Origin: FEN-1250 sp038237245
GTDB lineage: Bacteria; Gemmatimonadota; Gemmatimonadetes; Gemmatimonadales; Gemmatimonadaceae
Direction of reading: 5' to 3'
DNA length: 8,648 nucleotides
Assembly (NCBI GenBank): GCA_038237245.1
Contig: JBBRYY010000128.1
Location: 1 to 8,648, forward strand
Numbering within the stretch: the stretch's first letter is position 1; each line of letters begins with the position of its first letter. Made by a program: the position numbers and the translations under genes. The notes beneath the pieces are model-generated. The model had not been told where the DNA came from. It saw only the letters and a program-made list of their open reading frames with translations, and made no database searches. Below are positions 1-6,198 of this stretch, piece after piece.

Positions 1-37
1 AAGCGCTGACGCTAAAGCGCTGACGCTAAAGCGTCAG
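1..37. repeat. 14-bp tandem repeat with nested hairpin at a gene end
   Basis: The unit AAGCGCTGACGCTA occurs twice back to back (1-14 and 15-28) and is followed by a partial, diverging copy (29-37). Positions 20-27 (CTGACGCT) and 30-37 (AGCGTCAG) form a perfect 8-bp inverted repeat around a two-base loop, and GCGCT/AGCGC at 3-7 and 16-20 gives an alternative stem. The stop codon of the BTAD regulator (34-36 on the minus strand) lies inside the hairpin. It may act as a transcript-end stem or belong to a dispersed intergenic repeat family. It has no clear U-tract, so an intrinsic terminator is not proven. The element is cut by the window edge. Confidence 0.75.
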
Positions 38-2661
38 TCGCGCGGGGCCATGAGCGCCGCGTAGCCGGGCTCCCCGCGCAACAGCCCAAAGGCGGGATCG
101 ACGTGCAGATACAGCGGCCACGCGCCCGCGTCGATCGTCTCGCGCAGCCGCGCCATCGCGTCGGCGCGGTGCCGGAGGAGCGCGGCGTCGCGAGCGCGAT
201 AGTAGCTGGCCGTCCAGCTCACCGAATCGCCGTGCTGGCGCGACAGCCACGCATCGCCCGCGTTCGCCACCGCCGAGTCGCCGCGCTCGGCCGCGAGCCC
301 CACCACCATGCCGCGGTAGTCGACGTTCGTGCTGTCTCCCGCCAGCAGCGATCTCGCGATCTGGTCGGCCTGCCGGTTGGAGCCCATGAGGTCGAGCGCC
401 CACACGGCGACGATCCGCTCCTCGATGCTCGAGCGCTCATCGGCCGGGCGGCCGCGATACCAGTCCATCGCACGCGCGGCGACCCGACGCGACGTCGCGC
501 TGTCGCCGTGCACCGCGAGCTCGCGCGAGATCCAGACCGCCACCCACGCGGGAGTCGCCGAGTACTGCGGGCGACCGTTCGTGTACGGCGCGAGGCCGAG
601 ATGATTCGACGTTTCCGTCTGCAGCGTGAGCGCCGTGTCGACGAGCGCGAGCACCTCGGCCGGTCGGCCGAGTGCCGCGAGTGCGCGCCCGCGCAGCCAC
701 GCGCGCGTGAGCGGCGCGATATTCGGCATCCCGGTTGCGCGCTGCAGCTCATCGTCGTGGCGACCGAGGAGGTGCAGCGCCTCGGTGAGGCCGCTCCAGT
801 AGTCGAAGTGCGACGAATCCGTGGTCCAGCTCAGCTCCGTTTGTGGATCGATGGTGTTGAGCATCGCGAGTGCGCGCTCCGGACGGTTCGCGTAGAGCGC
901 GGCCGCCGCCGCGGAGATGCGCATGCTCGACGTGCGCGGCGAGAGCTCGGCGCGCTCGAGCGTGAGGCGCAGCAGCTCCTCGTTGCGTCCGTGGCAGTGC
1001 GCGACGCCGATCTGCAGCGACAGCCGCTGGATGCGCTCGATGCGGTGCGGCGTCGCGGTGAGCACGCGCGCGATCGAGTCGACGATTCCGCACTGATTGT
1101 TGTTCGACGCGACGGTCGCCGCGGCGATCGCCGCGCCGATGAACGCCGGATCGCGCCGCGAGGCGTCGAGGAAGAGCGAGGTCGCGCGATTGTAGTCGCC
1201 ATGCCAGTACGAGTCCCACCCTTCGACGTACGACTGGTAGACCTCGAAGGGCGGGATCTCATCGTCGCCCTCGAGGCTTCGCGGCCCCGGCTCGTGCAGC
1301 TGTGCGGCGAGCGCGGTCATGACGCGGGAGCGGAGCTGGTCGAGCGCGGCAACGGGCGCGTTCTCATCCGCGCCGATGGGGCCGATGGCGCGCACGATGC
1401 GTCCCGTCGCCGCGTCGGTCACGGATGCCTGAAAGAGGACGCTGTCGCCGGTGCGATAGTAGCTGCCGGAGACGACCATCGACGCGCCCGTGCGGTGCGC
1501 GAGCGTGACGGGATCGACGATCGATCCATCGGATGCGCGCCCCTGCACGAAGACGGCGCGCGGGTCGACGACGTCGACGAGCTGCGTGCGCAGCAGTCCC
1601 TGCGTCAGCCAGTCGGATGCCATGCGTCCGAGCGACGAGAAGCGCACGTCACCGGTGCGATTTTCGAAGACGTCGACGACAACGCGCGCGCGCGCAGAGG
1701 CGGGCGGTGGCGCGTGCGACGCGCTCGACCTTTGCACGACTGTCACGACGACCGCCGCCACGATGAGGGCGACGAGCGCGATGGCGATGCCGCGACGGGA
1801 GCGGGGCGGGGGCGCGGGTGGAGCTGGGGGGAGCGCGGCTGCGCTCTCACGCTCCTCTCGCGCGGGTTCCGGCTCCGGCTGCGGCGCCGGCGCCGCAACT
1901 CGTGCCAGCGGCGCCTGTCTGACCGACGCCGGCTTGGCCGCGCCCGCGCGGATGCGCGCCGCCAACGCCTCGCTCTCCGCACTCGGCGTAGCGTCGAACT
2001 GGATCGAGAGGTGACGCGCGAACGAATCGTAGAGCCGGAGCGCGCCGCCTCGATCGTCGATCGCATCGTGCAGCGACATCGCACGGCGCAGAAAGTTCTC
2101 GTCGTCCGGCATCAGCGTGCAGATCCGCTGCGCCCAGTACGCGGCGCCGGCGCCATCGCCGGCCTTCTCGTCGCGTTCTACCAGCGCCCGCAGCGCGCGC
2201 ACCACCTGCTCGACCACCCGCGCGCGTTCGCGCGTGAGCCATTCCTCGTACACCTCGCCGGCGTTGGCGAGGTGCATCCCGGCGAGGAGCTCGCCGCGAT
2301 AGTAGTCTACCGCCTCCTCGAAACGTCCCGCGGCCGCGGCCGCGAACAGCTTCGTCACGTCGCAGGTGATCACCGCAGGATCGATGGTGAGCGCCTCGTC
2401 ACCCTGCGTGATGAGCGCGCCGTCGCCGATCGCCTCGCGGATGTGATACAGCGTGTTCCGGAGCGCGCGGCGCGCCGCGAACTGATCGAGCTCGGGCCAG
2501 AACATGGCGGCGAGACTGTCCCGGCGGTGGAAGCCGTCGCCGCCCGCGAGGACCAGATAGGCAAGAAGCGCAAAGCGCTTCGGCTGCGCAGGGAGCGAAC
2601 CAAGCTCGCGGCCGTCCGGGTCGCGAATGGCGTGCAGGCCGAGAAGAGTTAGCTCGATCAT
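34..2661 (-). CDS. Membrane-anchored BTAD/SARP-type transcriptional regulator with TPR-like sensor region
   Basis: This 875-residue protein looks like a one-component regulator that binds DNA in the cytoplasm and senses across the membrane. Residues 1-100 resemble the OmpR/SARP winged helix (start MIELTLLGLHAI, then QPKRFALLAYLVL and RRALRNTLYHIREAIG). Residues 101-240 are an alpha-helical bacterial transcriptional activation domain. Residues 250-290 are a Pro/Ala-rich linker ending in SRR. Residues 291-309 (GIAIALVALIVAAVVVTVV) form one transmembrane helix. Residues 325-455 resemble a TolB/FlgO-type alpha-beta domain (VVVDVFENRTGD), and 471-875 is a helical repeat, probably degenerate TPRs. 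The frame stays open to 2979, but the upstream residues are low-complexity and the ATG at 2661 begins the canonical first strand. No clear Shine-Dalgarno precedes it. It is divergent from the exported-protein genes. The architecture parallels CadC/ToxR regulators. Target genes and signal are unknown. Confidence 0.88.
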   Translation of the reverse strand: MIELTLLGLHAIRDPDGRELGSLPAQPKRFALLAYLVLAGGDGFHRRDSLAAMFWPELDQFAARRALRNTLYHIREAIGDGALITQGDEALTIDPAVITCDVTKLFAAAAAGRFEEAVDYYRGELLAGMHLANAGEVYEEWLTRERARVVEQVVRALRALVERDEKAGDGAGAAYWAQRICTLMPDDENFLRRAMSLHDAIDDRGGALRLYDSFARHLSIQFDATPSAESEALAARIRAGAAKPASVRQAPLARVAAPAPQPEPEPAREERESAAALPPAPPAPPPRSRRGIAIALVALIVAAVVVTVVQRSSASHAPPPASARARVVVDVFENRTGDVRFSSLGRMASDWLTQGLLRTQLVDVVDPRAVFVQGRASDGSIVDPVTLAHRTGASMVVSGSYYRTGDSVLFQASVTDAATGRIVRAIGPIGADENAPVAALDQLRSRVMTALAAQLHEPGPRSLEGDDEIPPFEVYQSYVEGWDSYWHGDYNRATSLFLDASRRDPAFIGAAIAAATVASNNNQCGIVDSIARVLTATPHRIERIQRLSLQIGVAHCHGRNEELLRLTLERAELSPRTSSMRISAAAAALYANRPERALAMLNTIDPQTELSWTTDSSHFDYWSGLTEALHLLGRHDDELQRATGMPNIAPLTRAWLRGRALAALGRPAEVLALVDTALTLQTETSNHLGLAPYTNGRPQYSATPAWVAVWISRELAVHGDSATSRRVAARAMDWYRGRPADERSSIEERIVAVWALDLMGSNRQADQIARSLLAGDSTNVDYRGMVVGLAAERGDSAVANAGDAWLSRQHGDSVSWTASYYRARDAALLRHRADAMARLRETIDAGAWPLYLHVDPAFGLLRGEPGYAALMAPRD

Positions 2662-2697
2662 CAGGGTTCGAACGTAGGGGCTGCGCCGTCTCTCAGC

Positions 2698-2725
2698 AAT
2701 AAACGCCGGCGAGACGATGCCGCAA
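2698..2725 (-). promoter_or_regulatory. Possible promoter of the BTAD regulator
   Basis: Reading the minus strand, TTGCGG (2725-2720) and TTTATT (2703-2698) are separated by 16 bases. Transcription would begin about 30 bases before the ATG at 2661. The match to sigma-70 consensus is partial (-10 box four of six). If the plus-strand lipoprotein gene starts at 2717, this element overlaps its first codons. If that gene starts at 2750, the element lies in a proper divergent intergenic region. Confidence 0.2.
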
Positions 2726-3265
2726 CACGCGGCGGCTAGAGTGTGCCGTGTGACCAGTCGCACACGACCCATCCGCCATGCTGCCGCCGCCGTCGCGCTC
2801 GCCTTTGCCTGGCTCGCAGCGGATTGCGCGTGCAGCGAGAAGGCGTCCGTCGCCCTCCCGCGTGGTAGCGCGTGCGAGCGCGGGCTGCTCACCACGGAAG
2901 ATGTTGCCGGGATACTTCGCGGGCCGATCACCGGTGCGGAGCGATTGTCCGAGGATCGTGAGAGCTGCGTCTTCACCACCGGCGGTCATTCGCGCTTCGA
3001 GGTGACGCTTCGTCCCTCGCACGGCGCGAAGGCCGTCGACCGTTGGATCGACGGCGGGATGGTGCTCGAGGCGGTTCCGCTGCACGGCGTCGGCGATCGC
3101 GCGGCGTGGCAGCGCGATCTTCACGAGGTCATCGCCGAGAAGAACGACGTGCTCTGCGATATCGCGGTGATGGGCACGGAGGGCGATTTCGTCGACAGCT
3201 CCGAGAACGTCCTTCAAGTCCGCATCGGCAATCTGTGCAACAAGCTGTTCGGCTCGGCGAAATAA
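2717..3265 (+). CDS. Exported four-cysteine protein, first tandem paralogue (possible lipoprotein)
   Basis: A 182-residue protein of unknown function. The N-terminus carries a signal sequence: basic RTRPIR, then a hydrophobic stretch AAAAVALAFAWLAA (about residues 22-35), then CAC at 37-39. The lipobox is poor, so lipidation is uncertain. The mature part has four cysteines at 53, 84, 147 and 174, which suggests two disulfides outside the cytoplasm. About 45% of residues between the first and third cysteines are identical to the next gene, with shared motifs GIL..PITG, TLRP.HG, GVGD and LCNK. The start of this domain (ACERGLLTTEDVAGIL) vaguely resembles DUF3558-type actinobacterial lipoproteins, which I cannot verify. 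The start is uncertain: ATG 2717 gives a long n-region, while GTG 2750 gives a more typical signal peptide. Neither has a strong ribosome site. Confidence 0.75.
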   Translation: MPQHAAARVCRVTSRTRPIRHAAAAVALAFAWLAADCACSEKASVALPRGSACERGLLTTEDVAGILRGPITGAERLSEDRESCVFTTGGHSRFEVTLRPSHGAKAVDRWIDGGMVLEAVPLHGVGDRAAWQRDLHEVIAEKNDVLCDIAVMGTEGDFVDSSENVLQVRIGNLCNKLFGSAK

Positions 3266-3316
3266 GAGAGGTCGGGGATCGATCGCTTGAATTCAAACCA
3301 TTTTCAGGGTGAAGTC

Positions 3317-3853
3317 ATGTCCAGCTATCACACGATCCTGACCGTCGCGGCGTGCGCTGTCGTCGCAGGCGTCGGATGCTCGAAAGGCGCGGCGGATGCG
3401 GCCGAAACTCCTCAGGCAGCGTCGAGCGTGAGCGCGGGCGCTCCGCTGCTACCGGCGGTGAATCCGTGCGAGCAGAAGTTGCTCGCTCCCGCCGACCTCG
3501 AAGGCATCCTCACCATGCCTATCACCGGAACTAAGCCCATTCCCGGCGATGCGCAGACGTGCTGGTACACCACCTCGGGGTCGGATCACCTCGCGCTCAC
3601 GCTCCGTCCCGGGCACGGCCTCGCCGCGGTGCAGATGTGGCTCGACGGAAAAATGCCGCTCCCCTACACGCCCCTTCCGGGCGTCGGCGACAAGGCGATT
3701 TCGCAAGCGGATTCCCATCGCATCGTCGCGGACAAGAACAATCTGCTCTGCGAGCTCGAGGCCCATGGAGTCACGCAGGAGATGCGGGATCCCGGCGCGC
3801 TCGCAAAGAAGCTCGGGTCACTCTGCAACAAGATCTTCGCATCGGCGCACTGA
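3317..3853 (+). CDS. Exported four-cysteine lipoprotein, second tandem paralogue
   Basis: A 178-residue protein of unknown function and paralogue of the gene 51 bases upstream. The signal peptide HTILTVAACAVVAGVGC ends at Cys21, a plausible though not ideal lipidation cysteine, followed by SKG and an Ala/Ser-rich tether (about 25-50). The folded part starts near NPCEQKLLAPADLEGIL. Its cysteines at 51, 82, 145 and 170 are spaced 31, 63 and 25 residues, against 31, 63 and 27 in the first copy, so the same disulfide pairing is likely. The frame extends upstream to a TTG at 3287, but ATG 3317 is preceded by AGGGTGA at a good distance and gives a proper signal peptide. It is probably co-transcribed with its neighbour. 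A surface-attached binding or structural role is possible but not shown. Confidence 0.82.
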   Translation: MSSYHTILTVAACAVVAGVGCSKGAADAAETPQAASSVSAGAPLLPAVNPCEQKLLAPADLEGILTMPITGTKPIPGDAQTCWYTTSGSDHLALTLRPGHGLAAVQMWLDGKMPLPYTPLPGVGDKAISQADSHRIVADKNNLLCELEAHGVTQEMRDPGALAKKLGSLCNKIFASAH

Positions 3854-3867
3854 CCCAATGGCCGCGC

Positions 3868-3924
3868 GGCGACGCGCAACAGGATAGGATCGGACATCTC
3901 TGCGACGAGCTACTCGGATCGACT
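3868..3924 (+). pseudogene. Remnant of a third copy of the four-cysteine protein (C-terminal fragment)
   Basis: Between the second paralogue and the next gene, one frame reads GDAQQDRIGHLCDELLGST. This lines up with the C-terminus of the first paralogue (ENVLQVRIGNLCNKLFGSA), including the RIG.LC...L.GS pattern and its cysteine, and more weakly with the second paralogue (KKLGSLCNKIFASA). Over 13 codons (3886-3924) about two thirds of bases match the first paralogue. No signal peptide, N-terminal domain or start site precedes it, and no in-frame stop follows before the next gene. The best explanation is a decayed third tandem copy that lost its 5' part. The match is short, so chance is not excluded. 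Confidence 0.5.
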
Positions 3925-3956
3925 CGACGACACATGGTCGTCGATAATTGCTACTC

Positions 3957-3962
3957 AAGGAG
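3957..3962 (+). promoter_or_regulatory. Strong ribosome binding site fixing the start at 3970
   Basis: AAGGAG lies seven bases before the ATG at 3970. The reading frame is open far upstream (to 3559), so this site decides the start and shows that the remnant sequence before it is not part of the protein. Confidence 0.75.
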
Positions 3963-3969
3963 AAAGTTC

Positions 3970-4512
3970 ATGCACATCGGACGCACTGCTCGCCAACGCT
4001 CCGCCAAGGCAATGCAGCTCGTAGCGCTCGCGGCCGCCATCTGTGCGATGGCGATGAGCGCTCCCATTCCCGCACGCGCTTCAAGCGCAGATTGCACGGC
4101 GGCAACAAAGGCCGCTACGCTGCAGTCGAAGACGCCGTTTCACGCCACGATTATTGTGACGCCTACGACAGCCGGTGCTTTCCCGACGGAGCACCATGGG
4201 GAGACGTGGGTCGGCAAAACGATGTACACCGACCTCGGCGACGGGCGCTGGATGCATGTGCCGGTCGCCAACAATCCAATGGGCGGCTTTACCGGTCCGC
4301 TCACCGGGTTCAGCGACTGCCGTCCACTCCCAGCCGCCTCGATTGGCGGCGAGATGGGGACCGGATACGACTTCAGGATGGAGTCGGGGCGGAGAACGAA
4401 GATCTGGATCTCGCCGACGAGCGGCTTGCCGGTCCGCTACATCGTCGATCAGGACATTCTGTTGGTCACCATCGACGTCGACTACACGAACGTGAAGGCG
4501 CCCGCGCAGTAG
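3970..4512 (+). CDS. Exported protein of unknown function, possible LolA-like fold
   Basis: A 180-residue protein with a Sec-type signal peptide: basic RTARQRSAK, hydrophobic MQLVALAAAICAMAMSA (15-31), and probable cleavage after ARA at about residue 37. The mature protein has two cysteines (42 and 117), which could form a disulfide. It shows alternating beta-strand patterns: HATIIVTPTTA, GETWVGKTMYTDLGDGRWMHVPV, TKIWISPTSGLPVRYIV, ILLVTIDVDYTNVKAP. The segment WISPTSGLPVRYIV is reminiscent of the LolA/LppX-type half-barrel that carries lipids or lipoproteins, but the resemblance is weak and the function is not recognised. The protein is unrelated to the two upstream exported proteins. It may share a transcript with them (116-base gap). 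Its stop is 13 bases from the convergent aminomutase gene, with no obvious terminator between. Confidence 0.78.
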   Translation: MHIGRTARQRSAKAMQLVALAAAICAMAMSAPIPARASSADCTAATKAATLQSKTPFHATIIVTPTTAGAFPTEHHGETWVGKTMYTDLGDGRWMHVPVANNPMGGFTGPLTGFSDCRPLPAASIGGEMGTGYDFRMESGRRTKIWISPTSGLPVRYIVDQDILLVTIDVDYTNVKAPAQ

Positions 4513-4525
4513 CGAGCGCCTACAG

Positions 4526-5596
4526 CTACTCCGCCGCCACCGCAACCCTCGGCTGCTTGTAGGTAAACCGCTCCCCCTGATAGTTGCGGAAGATCACCTC
4601 GTCGTCCGTGATCGATTCCACGTACTCGGGGAGGAGCGGCACCTTGCCACCGCCGCCCGGAGCGTCGATGACGAAGTGCGGCACCGCGAGCCCCGACGTC
4701 CATCCGCGGAGCGCCTGGATGATCTCGAGTCCTTTCTGGACCATCGTACGGAAGTGCTCTCCGCCCGCCACCTGATCCGCCATGTAGATGTAGTACGGCC
4801 GCACGCGCGCCTTCAGCAGCTCGTGCATCAGCTTCATCATCACCTTCGCGTCGTCGTTCACGCCCTTGAGCAGCACGGTCTGGCACCCCAGCACGACGCC
4901 CGCGCGTGACAGTCGGTCGAGTGCCGCGACCGCCGCGGGGGTGAGCTCGCTCGGATGATTGAAGTGCGTGTTCATGTAGATGGGATGGTACTTCTGCACC
5001 ATTTCGCAGAACTCCGGCGTGATCCGCTCGGGCAGATGCGAGGTGATCCGGCTTCCGATGCGGATGATCTCGATGTGCGGGATCTCGCGCAGCTTCTGGA
5101 GGATGTACTCGATCCGCCGGTCCGAGAGCATCATGGGGTCGCCGCCGGACAAGATCACATCACGGATCTCGGTATGCTCGGCCAGATACGCGAAGGCCGA
5201 GTCGTACTGATTGAGCGGGATCTTCTCGGGATCGCCGACCTTCCGCCGCCGTGTGCAGAAGCGGCAGTACGACGCGCACACCGGGCTCACCAGAAAGAGC
5301 GCGCGGTCGGGATACCTGTGCGTGATGTTCGGCACCGGGGAGTCGCCGTCCTCGTCCAGTGAGTCCACGACGCCGTCCACGATGTCGAGCTCCTGGATCG
5401 TCGGCACGTACTGGTTCCACATCGGGTCGCCGACTTCCTTGATCTGTTCGAGCGCCGCCGGCGTGATCCGCACCTGAAAGCCGTCGAACGCCGGCCGCAG
5501 CGCCTCGACGTCGATCACATCGTGACCGAACTTCTCGGCCAGCTTCTCGAGGGTGTCCACGCTCCCCTCGCGCAGGACCTTCTGCCACTCACTCAC
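4526..5596 (-). CDS. kamA: KamA-family radical SAM aminomutase, probable lysine 2,3-aminomutase
   Basis: This 356-residue enzyme probably converts L-lysine to beta-lysine in the cytoplasm using S-adenosylmethionine, a 4Fe-4S cluster and PLP. The radical SAM motif CxxxCxxC is at Cys107, Cys111 and Cys114 (VCASYCRFCTRRR). Arg116 matches the carboxylate-binding arginine, and Lys318 in DAPGGGGK matches the PLP lysine. Asp274 (YMADQ) and Asp311 (VIDAPGGGG) match the two aspartates that bind the lysine side-chain amine in the clostridial enzyme. Glutamate aminomutases carry other residues there. The protein ends soon after VIFRNYQGERFTY and so lacks the C-terminal extension with the zinc-binding cysteines of the 416-residue clostridial enzyme. 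It is much closer to KamA than to EpmB. It starts with GTG, overlapping the acetyltransferase stop as GTGA. It is the last gene of the operon. Beta-lysine stereochemistry cannot be read from the sequence. Confidence 0.92.
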   Translation of the reverse strand: MSEWQKVLREGSVDTLEKLAEKFGHDVIDVEALRPAFDGFQVRITPAALEQIKEVGDPMWNQYVPTIQELDIVDGVVDSLDEDGDSPVPNITHRYPDRALFLVSPVCASYCRFCTRRRKVGDPEKIPLNQYDSAFAYLAEHTEIRDVILSGGDPMMLSDRRIEYILQKLREIPHIEIIRIGSRITSHLPERITPEFCEMVQKYHPIYMNTHFNHPSELTPAAVAALDRLSRAGVVLGCQTVLLKGVNDDAKVMMKLMHELLKARVRPYYIYMADQVAGGEHFRTMVQKGLEIIQALRGWTSGLAVPHFVIDAPGGGGKVPLLPEYVESITDDEVIFRNYQGERFTYKQPRVAVAAE

Positions 5597-6198
5597 GGCG
5601 TCTCCTCGCCGGCGCGTAGCGCCAGCTGCTTCGAGAAAATCACGCGATCGTCACCCACTGCATAAAACCCGGCGACGCGCGCGCGTTCCACGTATCCGCC
5701 GCGCTGGTAGAATTCGCGCGTCTGCGCGTACGCATCGCGCGACGACGTCTCGGCCACGAGCAGCCGCGCGCCGCGCGCGCGCAGGAGCTCTTCGACCGCG
5801 CGCATCATCGCGCTCCCGTAGCCGCCGCCGTGCGCACGCGGGTCGACGGCGATCCAGTAGAGGTCGTTGCCGCCATCGGTGCAGGGTGTCGGGCCCCAGC
5901 ACGCGTAGCCCTGCAGCGTGCCGTGCTTATCGAAGACGCCCATCAGCTCGTAGCTCTCCGCGCTCCGCATCCCTTCGTCGAAGAGCTCGAGGGCGACGTC
6001 GATTTCCGAGGGTGCAAAGACCCCCGTCGCTTCGAGGATCTCGACGAGTCGCTCGCGATGATGCAGGGCGAGCGGACCAACGAGCCGGTGTGCGCGCCCG
6101 GCGACGGTTCCGCTCAGCGCTGCCCGACGGCGAAGAGCTCGAGCGCGGCGCCCGCTTCCTCGACCATCACGCCCGAGAGCCGCTGGGCCAGTGCCCAC
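5593..6198 (-). CDS. GNAT-family N-acetyltransferase, candidate beta-lysine or peptide acetyltransferase
   Basis: A GNAT enzyme, expected to move an acetyl group from acetyl-CoA to an amine. In the 201-residue reading, the CoA-binding motif RxxGxG is Arg121-Gly124-Gly126 (DPRAHGGGYGSAM), preceded by strand DLYWIAVDP. REFYQRGGY contains a candidate catalytic Tyr164. The C-terminal AGFYAVGDDRVIFSKQL completes the fold. Lying between two ligases and a lysine aminomutase, its substrate may be beta-lysine (as in archaeal AblB, a longer GNAT protein) or the ligation product. The start is doubtful. GTG 6198 overlaps the upstream ligase by 85 bases and adds an Arg/Gly-rich stretch that looks like shadow translation. 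The fold seems to begin at about HRLVGPLALHHRERLVEIL. An in-frame CTG at 6117, overlapping the ligase stop as CTGA, would give 174 residues and is the main alternative. There is no other ATG, GTG or TTG until inside the domain. Confidence 0.87.
   Translation of the reverse strand: MGTGPAALGRDGRGSGRRARALRRRAALSGTVAGRAHRLVGPLALHHRERLVEILEATGVFAPSEIDVALELFDEGMRSAESYELMGVFDKHGTLQGYACWGPTPCTDGGNDLYWIAVDPRAHGGGYGSAMMRAVEELLRARGARLLVAETSSRDAYAQTREFYQRGGYVERARVAGFYAVGDDRVIFSKQLALRAGEETP
5602..5607 (-). promoter_or_regulatory. Ribosome binding site of the aminomutase gene
   Basis: GAGGAG on the minus strand lies five bases before the GTG start at 5596. It sits inside the end of the acetyltransferase gene, supporting both the GTG start and translational coupling across the GTGA overlap. 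Confidence 0.7.

Noticed and set aside
103..2652. 849-codon open frame on the plus strand opposite the BTAD regulator
   Set aside because: It is very rich in Arg, has no recognisable domain and mirrors the minus-strand gene. Long antisense frames are common in high-GC coding DNA.
2662..2979. N-terminal extension of the BTAD regulator to 2979
   Set aside because: The extra residues are low-complexity and overlap the divergent exported-protein gene. The conserved fold starts at the ATG at 2661.
3559..3969. Upstream extension of the exported protein that starts at 3970
   Set aside because: It overlaps the second paralogue out of frame, and the strong AAGGAG site with a signal peptide fixes the start at 3970.
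4513..4525. Bidirectional terminator between the convergent genes
   Set aside because: Only 13 bases separate the stops, and I see no stable stem with a T-run in or around them.
4526..5596. EpmB (elongation factor P lysine aminomutase) as identity of the aminomutase
   Set aside because: The length is similar, but the CTRRR, YMADQ and DAPGGGGK motifs match lysine 2,3-aminomutase, and no EpmA-like or elongation factor P gene is nearby.
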